Of a stretch of 64,000 nucleotides of DNA, positions 12,774 through 26,599 are shown piece after piece. Origin of the DNA: Topomyia yanbarensis (taxonomy: Eukaryota; Arthropoda; Insecta; Diptera; Culicidae). Location: the NCBI RefSeq assembly GCF_030247195.1, contig NC_080671.1, positions 6,538,501 through 6,602,500 of the forward strand, read 5' to 3'. The notes below the pieces were generated by a model. That model did no database searches and was not told where the DNA came from. It saw only the letters and a program-made list of their open reading frames with translations. Positions within the stretch are counted from its first letter, which is position 1. Every line of letters begins with the position of its first letter. A program made the translations under genes and the position numbers.

Positions 12774-12984
12774 AGCTATTGGGGTATCATCAAAGCTAAA
12801 CTGTAAAAATTGGACTAGCAACTTGTGTAGCAGTTTATGGCTTGTTACGTGCCGTATCCAAACTTTGAATTTTCATTCGAGGGAAAAAAATCGCAAAAGC
12901 CATATTGCATCTTTGAACCACAATAAATATGTAACATTTCTTCTCATAACGTTATAAATCAAAAAAAATTCTGAGACACTTCCG

Positions 12985-13770
12985 ATTGAAAGCGGTCGGA
13001 TTTTATTTTGGCTTTTTTTATGTGCATTTTTTACAATATCCAAATTTACGAATCTTCCTCTTAACACTGCTTAAAAAGTCTTGTACGTCGTTTGGGCCAA
13101 CTTGTTTTTTGTGGAGATCCATTTTTACCACATTTTTACTTCACTACTTTCACTGCCTTTTGCTCACGACTTCACTACCTCAAGATGCCACAATTCCAGT
13201 GCTTTCGGGGTATTAAGATCATTTGGCACGAAATTGACCACCTTAGTCTTGTACCACTTCAAAACATCTTTCGATGAAAGGGATGCTATACACTCGTGGC
13301 CCAAAATTGAGTTGTTATAGGTAATAAATTGCAAAGTATCTATTCAGTAGATTTTGAATTTTTATTTTAAAGTTACATTTTATGACTTTTAAATTTTAAT
13401 TTTGAGTGGAGAACCCCTCAAATGACACGAGGCTAAATTCGCCCAGAAAAGCTATTGTAAGACCTCGGGAGAGGAAATAGACACCTTTGTAGTATATCTG
13501 CTCATTGGCCGTTCCGGATGTCACAAATGGGGTGCTCCGCTTTCCACGCGAGCAAATTGCTTGCCAAACCATGTATTGTTTAGCAAACTTAGACATAATC
13601 TGTTTTCTAGCTTCCTCAGGGATGCCGAACTTATGACGAGCAGTGAAGAAAAGGATCATAGGAAGCTATCGAAAAGCTGCTTTCACTTAAGTATCGTTAT
13701 CCATGAGGAGACAATACGGTTTCGTCAACAGCTCCAGCACTCGTGATTTCTCCACTGTATTCTGCCTTTC
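12985..13770 (-). pseudogene. DD37E-type mariner transposase fossil
   Basis: Read on the minus strand from about 13770 down. Blocks are 'LTKPYCLLMDNDT' (first catalytic Asp block), 'MSKFAKQYMVWQAICSRGKR' then 'STPFVTSGTANEQIYYKG' (open frame 13396-13659), a jumbled 13320-13400 segment, 'SKDVLKWYKTKVVNFVPND' then 'LNTPKALELW' (about 13195-13290), and a basic C-terminal tail including 'KLAQTTYKTF' and 'LRGRF' (about 12990-13080). The order matches the ITmD37E transposase. The second Asp motif ('WPDLASCHYS' in the family) is degraded and the Glu region is unclear. Stops and frame changes show it is dead. No inverted ends were identified. Confidence 0.85.
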
Positions 13771-13790
13771 AACACGATTCAGTGGTCTTT

Positions 13791-14191
13791 GGACTTTGTA
13801 CGTTTTTTAATTTTGCAGAAATATTTTGCTTTAATCGCAACGGTTGCAAAAATGCTAGTGAAACTTACACAATGTGAACATTGAATGAATTTCACCCAAA
13901 ATATCAATATAAAACAGCTTCTGGAAAAAGTAACAGCTATTTGAAAGTGATGCAATTTGATTCTGTACTGTGTCTATCCCTATATAATGGAGAGTATGGA
14001 ACGTCACGCTCAACTTGATTTTATTTACAACCACTTATCTACTGCTTTCGGTACGGTAAAACAATATTCCCAATGGAGAAATTTGGAATGAACGGAAGTA
14101 TGTTCAGTGGTTTCAGTTCTATCTCACAGGCTGAGGAATAATGATTGTCAAGGGTCAACCTCCCGCATTAATCAGGACTAATGCAGGGTTA
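13791..14191. other. No gene recognised
   Basis: AT-rich sequence between the DD37E fossil and the 14.2 kb foldback. No motif could be supported. Confidence 0.4.
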
Positions 14192-14830
14192 TTGGGTCGA
14201 ATAGACATTAGGGCGAATGGACTTTGGGCCGAAGGTCAAAAAGCCGATTGTTGAACTATGAGGACTAAAAGAAGTTCGACGCGCCGCCGGAAGCGGCGGC
14301 CCCTCGCAAGCAAATCTATGATCCACCCGTTTGCTCGAATTACTCAAACATTAATCTATAAATTCGACAGATCGGCAGCGATGTCAGACAGCAAACGACA
14401 AGAAGCGATGTGCCGTAACCGCATTAGGCGATAACTTTATTTATTTATTCCATTCCGCCTATATCACAAATTCTTAAAGAATAATAAACTAATTAGTTTT
14501 GGTTTGCTTGCCGCGTGAATATAAATATATATTAATGGCGAACAAACTATTTGCTAAACATCTCGTTTCGAAATTTAAAAAATCGCTGCATCATTCTTTA
14601 TTTAAAACTACTCAATGTTTTAAATCATGTATTCAGTTTCCACTGCCCTATTTGGTTCTCACTTTGGTGTATTCGGCCTACTGAGAATTCGACCCAATGT
14701 CCATTCGACCTATTTCCCATTCGGCCTAATGTCCATTCGGCCTACTGACTATTCGACATAACGTCCATTCGGTCTAATATCCATTAGGCCTAACGTCAAT
14801 TCGGTCTAATGTCAATTCGGCCATATGGTC
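14192..14830. mobile_element. Foldback-like element with 16-bp tandem repeats in its arms
   Basis: The right arm (14671-14830) is a tandem array of ten 16-bp units, consensus 'attcggcctaatgtcc'. The left arm (about 14192-14242) has three to four copies of the same unit in reverse complement ('ggtcgaatagacatta' and so on). The roughly 430-bp centre includes a GC-rich palindrome 'gccgccggaagcggcggc' near 14284. Inverted arms built from short tandem units are typical of foldback-type non-autonomous transposons. Element boundaries and target duplication were not resolved. Confidence 0.7.
14671..14830 (+). repeat. Tandem array, 10 x 16 bp
   Basis: Ten head-to-tail units of exactly 16 bases, each beginning 'attcg' (one 'attag'). 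There are no spacers, so this is a minisatellite and not a CRISPR. Units differ by 1-5 bases and the exact register is kept throughout. Confidence 0.9.
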
Positions 14831-16280
14831 TTCAGTCCAATGGACGGGCATCATCACGACTACTCCAAGGAAGCCACTTGGAACTGTTGATGTTTCTGCT
14901 GTGCTTCAATGGTGTACATCTAGTGCTTAAGACTCCACCACTGCCCTTCGCGAATGCTTTCAAGATTGTTTTTGCGAAGGAATACGATATGGTACAGTCA
15001 TCTGGGTTGACCTGCTATTTTGGAACAGATTAACATTGATGTTGCGCCTCACAAAGCGTAGCGAAGCTCCGATTACCATTTTGACACACTAATTGTAGTA
15101 TGTATTAAGCCATCCCACGTAGGGTTCCTAGTACCGATCTTTTTTGGTGAGAATCGGTTTCACGATATTGATGTCCTAAGTACCGGAAGTAAAGATCAAA
15201 TACAGGTATCTGAATCTGAAGAGCCAGAAATACTCCAGCGTGAAATTAAATCTTCAAAACCATCATTTTAGTGATCAACTTGACACGTTTAATCAGTACT
15301 CTGATCAACAAAGCATGTTTAATATGTTACTTGGAACAATATAAACAATATATACATATTGACAAAAAATTCTGATGCGGTACTTTCTTTGATTCTTAGG
15401 CTGCTTTCTACGTCGATTACTATTTACCAGTGCGACTTCCTTCCAATTTGATCGCTGGTAGATGTTAAAAAGAATGAATCTTTCTTCTACCATCGACCGT
15501 GGCTCCTTCCTCAGGTCCACCAGCTCTTATTGCAAGCTGCTATCTTTTCCGCCCGTAACCAAATCACAAATGGCGCCATTCGAAACGATGTATGCGCCTG
15601 CCAAAATGATTAGGTTACTGGTATTAAATCGGTGTTCGTTCTTTTATAGATAAAGATTTAATAGTAATACAGACGTGAATGAATGGAACTAATCCGAGCT
15701 TCGTTTAAACAAAAATCATATTATCTGTTATTTTTTACTGGTTGTAGATGCAAATTTAATACAATATCGTTACAATTATTTTTGAACAAAAAGTTAAAAT
15801 AACCCTTTCAGTGCAGCAATAGTTATAAATGTTAAACATATAATGCCGACATTTTAAAACGTACTGATTTTTAGTCAGTGCCGGCATTTCGGTATCAAAA
15901 ATGGGCCGGTATTCCCGAGATTTTCGGTATCGGTACTACCGGTACCAGAACGTAAATCCCAGACCTACAAAGGATCTTTAGTTGGTTGCTTCAGCTTTCG
16001 ACTTTCTTGAGTCTCGTCCAAGTAATCATTCACGATTTTCCAGAATTTTTAAACTGTTAATTACGATTGATTGCTTTATTATTTGTTTGTAGAGTTTTTT
16101 TAACAATTTGTTTTTAACAATTGGTGATGTGTGAAATAATATCAAAACTAAAGACTAGATCAACTAGAAATTGAGCAATTTCTAATGCATGTATTTTTAT
16201 TAACCTTTCTTTCAATCGAAATTCTTGCTGAGGTTTTATTTTGTAAATATAACTGACAAATGATTCATCATTATTTCAAA
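14831..16280. other. No gene; one CGGTA-rich repeat
   Basis: Mostly unassigned. About 15881-15955 is enriched in 'cggtat', 'ccggta' and 'ggtacc' words ('ttcggtatcggtactaccgg') and resembles 'gtaccggtagtacc' at 37211-37224. It is probably the end of an unclassified transposon. Confidence 0.4.
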
Positions 16281-16289
16281 GAAATTATT

Positions 16290-16700
16290 GCACTTTTCAG
16301 CTCATGATGGTGCTTATTAGCCGGCGTCCATCTTCTTCAGTCGCGGCTGATTCCACCAATTCTTCATTCGACCAATGTTACTCGTGAACTGGTTTGCTTT
16401 ATTTTCGTCTAGTGCTCCTCTTTTGGACGGAACTGGAGACAATTCCGTGGATTCAGTTCTTTTGCTATGAACTCGGTTGTTGTACCGTTGAAGAACGTGC
16501 TTATTGTAATATCAGTTGGGTAGATCTGACCGAAACGTAACTGGATCATCGTGGGACTTAATTATGGGTAAAATCTATGTATGTGTTGAGTCAATCCTTT
16601 TGTGTATACTTTCGAGTTTATTGTCATATCCACCACGAAAACGTTTGATTTCTTACCATAGTGACAGATTCCTTGTCAAATCATAAAATTTTACGCGAAC
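16290..16700 (-). pseudogene. DD37E-type mariner transposase fossil, C-terminal part
   Basis: On the minus strand from about 16690, blocks read 'GICHYGKKSNVFVVDMTINS' (family 'GICSCGKKS..FVT..TINS'), then 'SHDDPVTF' leading into a degraded 'DLP..YYNKHVLQRYNN' (second Asp block) and 'ELNPRNCLQFRPKEE' (family 'NPPNCPQLRPIE', catalytic Glu region). It aligns with the minus-strand copy at 45655-46150 (shared 'ggacggarttgg.gacaat.tggtggattc'-like DNA), so both come from one subfamily. Many frame changes and stops. Confidence 0.75.
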
Positions 16701-17159
16701 TTATACGCGGAATCTAACTTGAATTTGTTGTTACCAAATTCTCTGCCCATGAAGAAAAAAATTGTTTTCGCCATTTTTTTTCTTCTTCTGGAGAAATATA
16801 ACAATGTGTGAGAAACAATTGTTAGAGGATGTTGCTGGAATTTTTAATTTTTTTAAAGTTGTACGCGAATAAAAACATTTTTGATATTTGATATCAACCT
16901 GCGCAATGTTTTTCAAAATTGTAAAAAAATTTTTATTGTGATAGTTTTTTTTCTGAAGAAACAAAACTTCTACTTCTAGTATTTAATGTTTATTTATTGA
17001 CCTTTCAACCCCCAGGGTCATTCGCCTCTTTAGGAATAATATACAGTTCCAAGGAAATAAGAAATTTCAATTCATCAAAGTAATAGAAAAAATCAAATAT
17101 TTTTACCATCGTCTATTCTGGGCGCACGGCTCTCCACATCTTGTATTAATTTTCTGTCT

Positions 17160-17456
17160 ATGGTCAGCTATGGTCAAATACACCGTTTGTCCTTGCTGAT
17201 CAGTCCGTCTGTCTTTTCCTTCGCTCATGTTTGCATCCATGTCGTCATTGCTACAGTAGTTTTGATTTTCGCTGTTAGATGTTTGGTGCTTTTTGTGCTT
17301 CCAAGTGACTTTGGAATAGCCTTTCTTGTTTATTTCTTCCTAGGTATGCTAGCTATTGGCTTGGGGATACCGTGGAATATTGTTTATTCAGCATTTATTT
17401 TTGGCCTGCTGTTTGTAGTGTATCAGCAGATGTCGAAGACTGTTCGATGGTGTTAA
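17160..17456 (+). CDS. Unrecognised hydrophobic open frame, doubtful gene
   Basis: A 98-codon ATG-initiated frame whose product would have three to four hydrophobic stretches (about residues 11-17, 25-50, 54-75 and 78-92), giving a small polytopic membrane protein. I recognise no family. It lies in transposon-dense DNA next to a LINE gag fossil. The opposite strand also reads as Lys/Thr/Asp-rich fragments, so the hydrophobicity may only mirror T-rich composition. No promoter, splice or polyadenylation context was identified. It is kept because a frame this long with a steady membrane-like pattern stands out here. Confidence 0.15.
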   Translation: MVSYGQIHRLSLLISPSVFSFAHVCIHVVIATVVLIFAVRCLVLFVLPSDFGIAFLVYFFLGMLAIGLGIPWNIVYSAFIFGLLFVVYQQMSKTVRWC

Positions 17457-17599
17457 ATGTAGATGAGTTTTTTTAGTTGCTTTGCCGCATAGCTTACCGT
17501 AGTGTGCTGGTTACTGAACTGGTACGAGGGAATCTGCCTATGGTATGTAGACAAAATTCATTGTATGTAGTTAACACCTTGAGATGACCTGCCCTCGAA

Positions 17600-18008
17600 A
17601 GTCAAGGAAACCGGTATAGATTAGTTCAGCCGCATTCGCACCACCCAAACACCGTTAAGAATGCCAGGGAAAAATTTTCTCCAAATGTCGTTTGTAATTC
17701 TGACGGATTCCATTTCTCCTTATTTTGACATGAATCTTTTAATATAACCCGTACTAGTACTGCCAGATCAAGGTCCATATTCACGTGGATATTGGTTTTG
17801 ACGTTTCATATTTAACACCGTGTTTCATGTTGTTTTTCACTACGAATGATTCTGCCTCGGCTAAGCAGTTAGACGTTTTTAGTACTGCTTGTCTCCTATG
17901 ATGTAGTTGTATGTAAGGCACTTCCGTAAGCACAAGTTCCATTTTCATCTTGATCAAATGTTCCTTTTCGTGCACGACACTGTCTACGACAGTTCTGCAT
18001 ACAGTCAT
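17600..18008 (-). pseudogene. Non-LTR retrotransposon ORF1 (Gag-like) fragment
   Basis: The minus-strand frame 18008-17781 carries 'MKMELVLTEVPYIQLHHRRQ', 'LAEAESFVVKNNMKHGVKY' and a stop. In shifted frames it continues through 'IHVNMDLDLAVLVRVILKDS' to about 17620. The block 'LAxAExFxVKNNxxHG' is shared with the plus-strand fossil at 9861-10146, so both come from related LINE ORF1 genes. ORF1 proteins bind element RNA during target-primed reverse transcription. Zinc-knuckle motifs are not visible and the frame is broken. Confidence 0.7.
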
Positions 18009-18199
18009 TCGCGATTGTGTTCTCCCGTAATGGGCGAAATTTATTTTGTGACTTACTCATTTCACTCGAAGGGGAAACGGGACTTTGCTGTTTCTATAGT
18101 ATCACGTACACACTATAGCGGGGCGGTGCAGGTTGTTGGCGTGCTGTTCTCAAGCGGTGCTTTTTTTACTTCTGATCTATACTAGATGAGAAAGCAGAC

Positions 18200-20800
18200 T
18201 GATTCTAATACTTCATGAGCTATACTGTTCTAATTTAAATGTGGTATGAGGCACCAAAAATAGATGGTATGCTTTAATTATTTTTTTTATGTGTTCGTTT
18301 CTCACATGTTGGATTCCCAAGCTATAACATCAAGTTACATACACACAAAACATAAAGACCTAGTTTCTATTCCTTGAAAAAATTGAAATAAATAACCGAA
18401 ACGTCGAAGCTGATTCAATAAAACATTTTTTTCTGTTATCTGAACCGGCAAGTCAAGAGAATTATATTTCAACATTTATAAGTAAATTAAATTTAAATAT
18501 CTCTTGCGCGATTATGCTTTAGGATGATTCACCGTTCTTAGTACGTTACTACTTTGTTTGTTGGATTATTTTATCATGGTACATCCTGAGTACTCATTTA
18601 CACATTTACATTTTATTTACACTCTGTGCAAGACGTCCTCTATCCTATAAACTGAAATGGCATTCCAGCACGATACCGTAAAGCAGTTTGAAATTGAAAA
18701 ATAGCAGCGTCCTAAGCTGTGTGTACCAGCAACCATAGTAAATAGCTTAATGGCAAAACTTCCCGCTTTCCTTAGCGTCCGTCCGTGAAAGTTCATTCAA
18801 TATGCAAGCAAAGAACTCACTGCGGCAGCCATCTCATCTCCAACGGTGAACTGATTGCGGCTACGCTGCCCTCCCCTCCCACGAACCCATAATAAGAGGT
18901 AATCATCAACATCCGACAACAACCCCCAGCTGAGTTCTGTCACACCGTACCGTGTTTATGCGGATTTAAACTGGGCTCCTAATCCAATCTCGATTTGCCT
19001 TTAAAGCAGTGCCTTGTTTTCTCTACATACACCAGCCACTACCACCTAGAGTGAAAGGGTGACTCTGATAACCCGTCATCAACTGAATGTTTTATGAAAA
19101 CCGTTAAGCTGCCAAATCAAGTGAACCGACAAGGAGCTAGCAAGCATCAAACGTCCCCTGTAGGGCGACGAAAGTGTGATACCCGTTCCCTTGGGTATTT
19201 TAATAGCAGCAGACGTGTCCAAAGTGGCCACAGTATTCAAAAGTTCTCCCCTGGGAACGATACAGCGGGAAAATAGCATGAGTCTCTTGAACTAATAGGC
19301 TTTGGTTGAAGCTTTAATTAAAGCGTTAGGGTGCCCAATAGCAATCACGGTAATGGGAAAGAGATTGTCTAAATAAATGCGCACACAAAGCTGTGTTACG
19401 AAAAAAAAAAAAATAATACAACTGATTCCAACATTAGCACTAATCACGAATCAACTATTATTTCAGAACAATTGCGCGTAACAGTTGGTATAACAAAACG
19501 AACACGATTCGTCAACTGCAACAACAAAAACCGATGCATCCATTACGACTACAGTTGCATCTGTTGACTGTCATCGTTTATCATTTCCGTTTGTAAATAA
19601 ACCCCGGGTGGGTGAAAACACGAGAGCCTAATTGTGGAATATCCCAGAATATCGGTTCTCTCCGTACACCCTTACTGCAACCACGCCGCCGCCGGCAGTC
19701 ATCGACACGACCGGGATTGTTGCGCACAAAAACGGTACGATAGGATAGGTTCGGTGGTACCACCGTCCCATTGGGAGGTGTTTAATTTGCTCTTTTATCA
19801 AGTACACGAATCGAGCACCAATATGTAAAGTCCAACGACGAACAGAAGCAGTGCAGAGAACGAAAATGTGAAACCACTTGATACAAATTCACCTAACAGT
19901 CATGCTTGCAGGAGTTAGCTGTGTCGAAACAAAATAGAATAATAGCGAGTTTTTGTCCTTATCTGATGGTAGCGAGATAATACGCTATTTTTATAAGCGG
20001 GTCATCATATCACCTAAAACGAATCGTCGGGAGCGTTAATGCAACTGTTTTTTCACTCTCGAACTGAGAGCGACAAGCTCTCAAATGATTCGTTAATGTT
20101 CAACCAACCTCATACTTGTGCAATACAATATCGAACCCCATAGCTACACGCTGTTGGCTACATAGTGCAGATATAACTTATATAACACATACCAACGCCT
20201 TCATGCTGTCCCTCTTATGATCGCTGTGTCAACGATGAGAAGTATATATAGCTCATTCGAAGTGCTACTAATCATAATATGTTTTTCTGGTGAGGCTTAG
20301 TTCCCAACAATTACATACAAACTGGATATTAATAACAGTAGGAAAATGGTATAAATCAAAATACGTCAATGACAATCCTGGAAGGCCGGAGACGGGGAGG
20401 CAAACGAAATCATCACATGAATGTGAAGATTGTATATGCCATTTCACGATTTTACGCCATGTCGTCATAGTACGGATAATAAAGAGGTGTTTTAGCGAGT
20501 AGATGTTCGTCGGTTCTAATTTAGGAATCTGATGGCCGATTTTTTTTTCTAGAAATTTTAGGTCATGAGTTGTTCATTGCAGCGGAGAAGTGAGTAGAAC
20601 AAACTAAAATATAGTACAGCAATGGTAACATTGCGTGTGAAGGGTGATACGATCATATGAAACCAAATATTAACAAAGCCTTTTTTGTGTGTTAGTGTGA
20701 GTCATCGATTTTTTCCCGAGGGCTAAAACTGTGCCGGAATAGATCCATGTTCAAAAAGAATTGCTTTTGGGTATGAGATTGCGAGCTCACAAAACAGAAA
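18200..20800. other. Unassigned, partly GC-richer DNA
   Basis: 18600-19830 is the least repeat-like part of the window and is GC-richer, with short open frames on both strands (for example 19079-19279 and 19581-19828). None matches a family I know. 18390-18425 ('aaccgaaacgtcgaagctga') looks like a retroelement tail. Host regulatory or untranslated exon sequence is possible but unsupported. Confidence 0.35.
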
Positions 20801-20809
20801 CAGTGAGCA

Positions 20810-21060
20810 CGCTGTTTTGGGCGATTCTATGCTATATTTATCTCTAAGGAGCAAAATTAGGAAGGTAACCAAGTTTTTTTACTAAGGACCAAATTGGGTA
20901 AAACCACTTTTCAGAATTTGCCACTTACATAGTGCTAGGACTAAGCTTGCGCTGGATTTACGCTTGATTCCGAATACGGAAACCCTATTTGTATTCCTGA
21001 GTTCTCATCAGCTTAAATAGAATATCTTTTCTTGCGGGCCATCAAACTTGACTAGGTGTA
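20810..21060 (+). repeat. Interspersed repeat family A, rearranged copy
   Basis: Contains 'ctatgctatatttatctct', 'tagtgctaggactaagctt', 'gattccgaatacgga' and then, in reverse orientation, 'ttttcttgcggg..catc...cttgacta'. The same blocks occur collinearly at 44.7 and 49.4 kb, so this copy is shuffled and partly inverted. Confidence 0.6.
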
Positions 21061-22057
21061 AGAGTAAGATGGTCTCCACATGAAATAACAAATCGAATGC
21101 AACATCCCAAGCTGTTTTCAACAAGCACATTTTTTTATATTGAAGAATTGTAAGTATAAAAAAGACAACAAGTCACCTAAGCTAGTGCAAAATATTTTTT
21201 AAAAAGTTTAAAAGAAAAAAATATTATTAACGAATTTTGCTTAAGGGGACAGTCTCAAATAGATGATCTTTAAATTGTCTGAGTAATCCAACAATGATAG
21301 AATTTAGAATTTAGTTACAATTCTGTTTCGAAAAACGGTTTCTGAAAAACGCGTTATTTTGCGAATTTCAAAAGACACCTAACAGATTAGGTTAATATCA
21401 TAGACCCAAAAAGTACCCTAAAACTCATCCATACAAGTTTGAGCAGAATTAGAGTTTTTTTTTAAATTTGGACCTATTCACTAGAATACATTTTTATTTT
21501 CGTTTTACGCCCAGGGTTGCCACATTGAAATCTGTATTTTTTCGTTAGAAAATCTGTGAATCTGTATCGCTGAACTAAAAATCTGTATTAAAAATCTGTA
21601 TGAATAATTTAGCTATAATCTTAAATAAAATCTTAATTATTCGGTGAAACAAATATTTTGGTATAACTGTTCAACAGATATTTATACCATTCTTTTACAA
21701 TTTGGTAAATGGAATGATTGTAAATTTATGTCGGTCATTTTCGATGCCTTTCCAAGGAAAATTCGGAAAATTTAGTTTTGTCGAAGTCGTTGATAGCCAA
21801 GTGCAGATTTTTGACTGATTGCCTTTGTTTTTGTTAAAATTGATAATGTCGGGCTATTTATAAACATATGGTTCATCCAAACTTATAGGATTGTGAATGC
21901 TGTAAAAATCCGTTAAATGTTCCATAAGTTGTTTTTTTTAATATTTCGATTTGGAACTCGTGTAAAAATAGAGGAGCGTGCGATTGTTGGGGCGTATTCC
22001 AAATAAATTAAAATACGCAATACAAATGAATAGTGCAAATCAATGAAGATTTTACAT

Positions 22058-22063
22058 TTTATT
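22058..22063 (-). terminator. Polyadenylation signal AATAAA of hAT transposase
   Basis: The minus strand reads 'aataaa' about 20 bases after the transposase stop codon, inside the element. This suits a short 3' untranslated region. Confidence 0.6.
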
Positions 22064-22083
22064 ATGAGCATGTAAAATAATTA

Positions 22084-24738
<2,655 letters not shown>

Positions 24739-25276
24739 TTTAATGTTTGGAATTTTGGAGGAAGTACGTGAAATTGCAACTCACAAAGTAATCGACTTTC
24801 GCACGAACAGGCACAACCAATACAAACGAAACAACAACGCCAGCAATGTTCCTCTAGTAAAGGTCTGGACAAGATGAATTTGACGTATCAAAACTACCCA
24901 CACTGTTTTACAGTAAACGGCATGTTACGGTTGCGGCGGATAGCCTAGAACAAATTTCCAATAGCCTATCGCTGGATAGCATTTAAATCATCCGTCATTT
25001 TTGTTTACTGGGTACGGCAGCCAACAGCGTGGCGGCGAGTAGCTGAGCTGAGCTGGTCCTGACATTAGGATGGATAATAAAAATTATGTTACGGCCTACG
25101 GGTAGTCATAAACTTTTCTCATGAATTTTATTTCGATTGAGGTTTAGAAAAATCTGTAAAATCTGTATTTTGGATAAAAATCTGTAATCTGTATATACAG
25201 ATTCTGTGTCAATAAATATTCGAGAAAATCTGTAAAATACAGAATAATCTGTATATGTGGCAACCCTGTTTACGCC

Positions 25277-25719
25277 TCATCCCCTTAATATGAGAAGCTT
25301 ATACTTCGCCAAAGTTTATCGCGCATAAGCATAAACATGTTAATATCAGAGCACACCAGTACGACCTATCAAACGAGATGGCGATTTGTGAAAAACTGAT
25401 TTTTTTCTAATATTGTAGGTAGGTATTTTTACGCCGAAGTTTCTTGTTTACATAGCACGTTCATAATCATCATCGTTTTAAAGTTCACTTTTTCTTAGAT
25501 TCTTGTATTTCATTTCGATCTAATATTTTTGAGTATATTTATTCACATTTTTTCTGCTGTTAACTGAATTTTAATCAAATCTGATATTTTAGGAAAATCT
25601 AATTGATGTGTGATTAGTCTAGGATGTAAGCATAAGAGGATAAATGTAATTAAATTTTGATAGACACTGTTTTTATTATGTGATAAGACATGTATAGAGG
25701 ATCGCGGTAAGCCTGAATG
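25277..25719. other. No gene recognised
   Basis: AT-rich. The segment from about 25640 to 25719 may be the 3' untranslated end of the adjacent minus-strand LINE fossil. Confidence 0.4.
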
Positions 25720-26320
25720 TTCCTAACAGGAACATTGATTGGGCTTCCTCAGAGTTGTAATTAATCTACTAATTGGAATCTGACTGCACGACATTCAGTG
25801 CACGACCAAACAACATACTCAATGTCGTGGGAACACTCTCCACAAGTACAATAATTACCCTCTGCGAGCAAAATACGGCGGAGTCGTGTATCCAACGTAT
25901 AATGACTGGAAATGACCTGCCTAGACATCACACGGATGAAGTCCCGGCTTACATCCAAATTTGGGAATTACGCCTTCGTAGATACTTTAGGGATAATTGA
26001 GTGTAGTCACCATTCAAGATTTCCATTGTCAGAAGATGTTTGCTAACTTGCAAGCGTCTTCTGACGAGAAGCGCTATAACATTCATTGAAAGTGATAGGT
26101 CAGTCATCTATTTAACCACCAATCTTGGCTAAATTATCAGTTTTCTCATTGCTCGAAATAGTGCAATGGGTGGAGACCCATACTAAGGTAAAATGATAGC
26201 ATTTTCGTGTTAGGTTACTCAGATATTCCCGTATCTTCCTCAAAATGAACGGATCGTGATTATCAACACTCATTGATCGTAGTGCTTCAATTGTGCTGAG
26301 ATTATCCATCAGGATGAATT
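25720..26320 (-). pseudogene. LINE ORF2 C-terminus: RNase H domain plus Cys/His tail
   Basis: Minus strand. At 26309-26112, 'MDNLSTIEALRSMSVDNHDP' and 'WVSTHCTISSNEKTDNLAKI' correspond to the RNase H blocks 'DSLSAI.AL' and 'W+PSH..I.GNE.AD.LAK'. At 25958-25761, 'DVSRDFIRVMSRQVISSHYT' and 'CTCGECSHDIEYVVWSC' correspond to the Cys/His tail that follows RNase H in LOA/I/Jockey-like insect LINEs. In the intact element RNase H removes the RNA strand after reverse transcription. The RT itself is missing (5' truncated) and stops and frameshifts separate the two blocks. Confidence 0.88.
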
Positions 26321-26517
26321 AAACACTATTCTATATTTCTCCTTAGCGGAAAAAAATTTAATTTTAGTTTTTTTTACGATTACAATTTTTCTCCTAATAA
26401 TTCAAATTGTTTTTTTTGACTTAAGTGCCAATACCTTATTTAGGACTGGTGGTATTCAACGGGAAAAACGATCGGAAATGGTGAGTGAAGCTAAGCAATC
26501 ATGTGAAAAAAATTTCC

Positions 26518-26590
26518 CCCAGAGGCGAGACTCGAACTCGCAACCTTTGAGACTCCGGCCCAATGCACTAACCCTTATGCTATCCCTGGG
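26518..26590 (-). repeat. tRNA-like sequence (cloverleaf-capable), probably SINE- or tRNA-derived
   Basis: The minus strand folds as a 73-nt tRNA-like form: acceptor 'cccaggg' with 'ctctggg' (7 pairs, one G.T), a perfect T stem 'gcgag/ctcgc' with loop 'ttcgagt', an anticodon stem 'ttggg/ctcaa', and a T-run after the 3' end. The B box is intact. The anticodon loop 'ccggagt' lacks the universal T33 and the D arm is weak, so it is not a credible functional tRNA gene. Confidence 0.6.
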
Positions 26591-26599
26591 TATGGCGAC

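Noticed and set aside
14671..14830. CRISPR-like array
   Set aside because: Units are contiguous 16-mers with no spacers, in a eukaryotic transposon context.
16990..17030. Inverted SINE tail ('ggtcattcgcctctt')
   Set aside because: Only about 15 bases match, with no head or body. Too short to call.
19079..19279. Overlapping open frames on both strands
   Set aside because: Opposing frames over the same bases, no motif and no splice context.
26518..26590. Functional tRNA gene
   Set aside because: T33 is missing in the anticodon loop and the D arm is poor, despite good acceptor and T stems.
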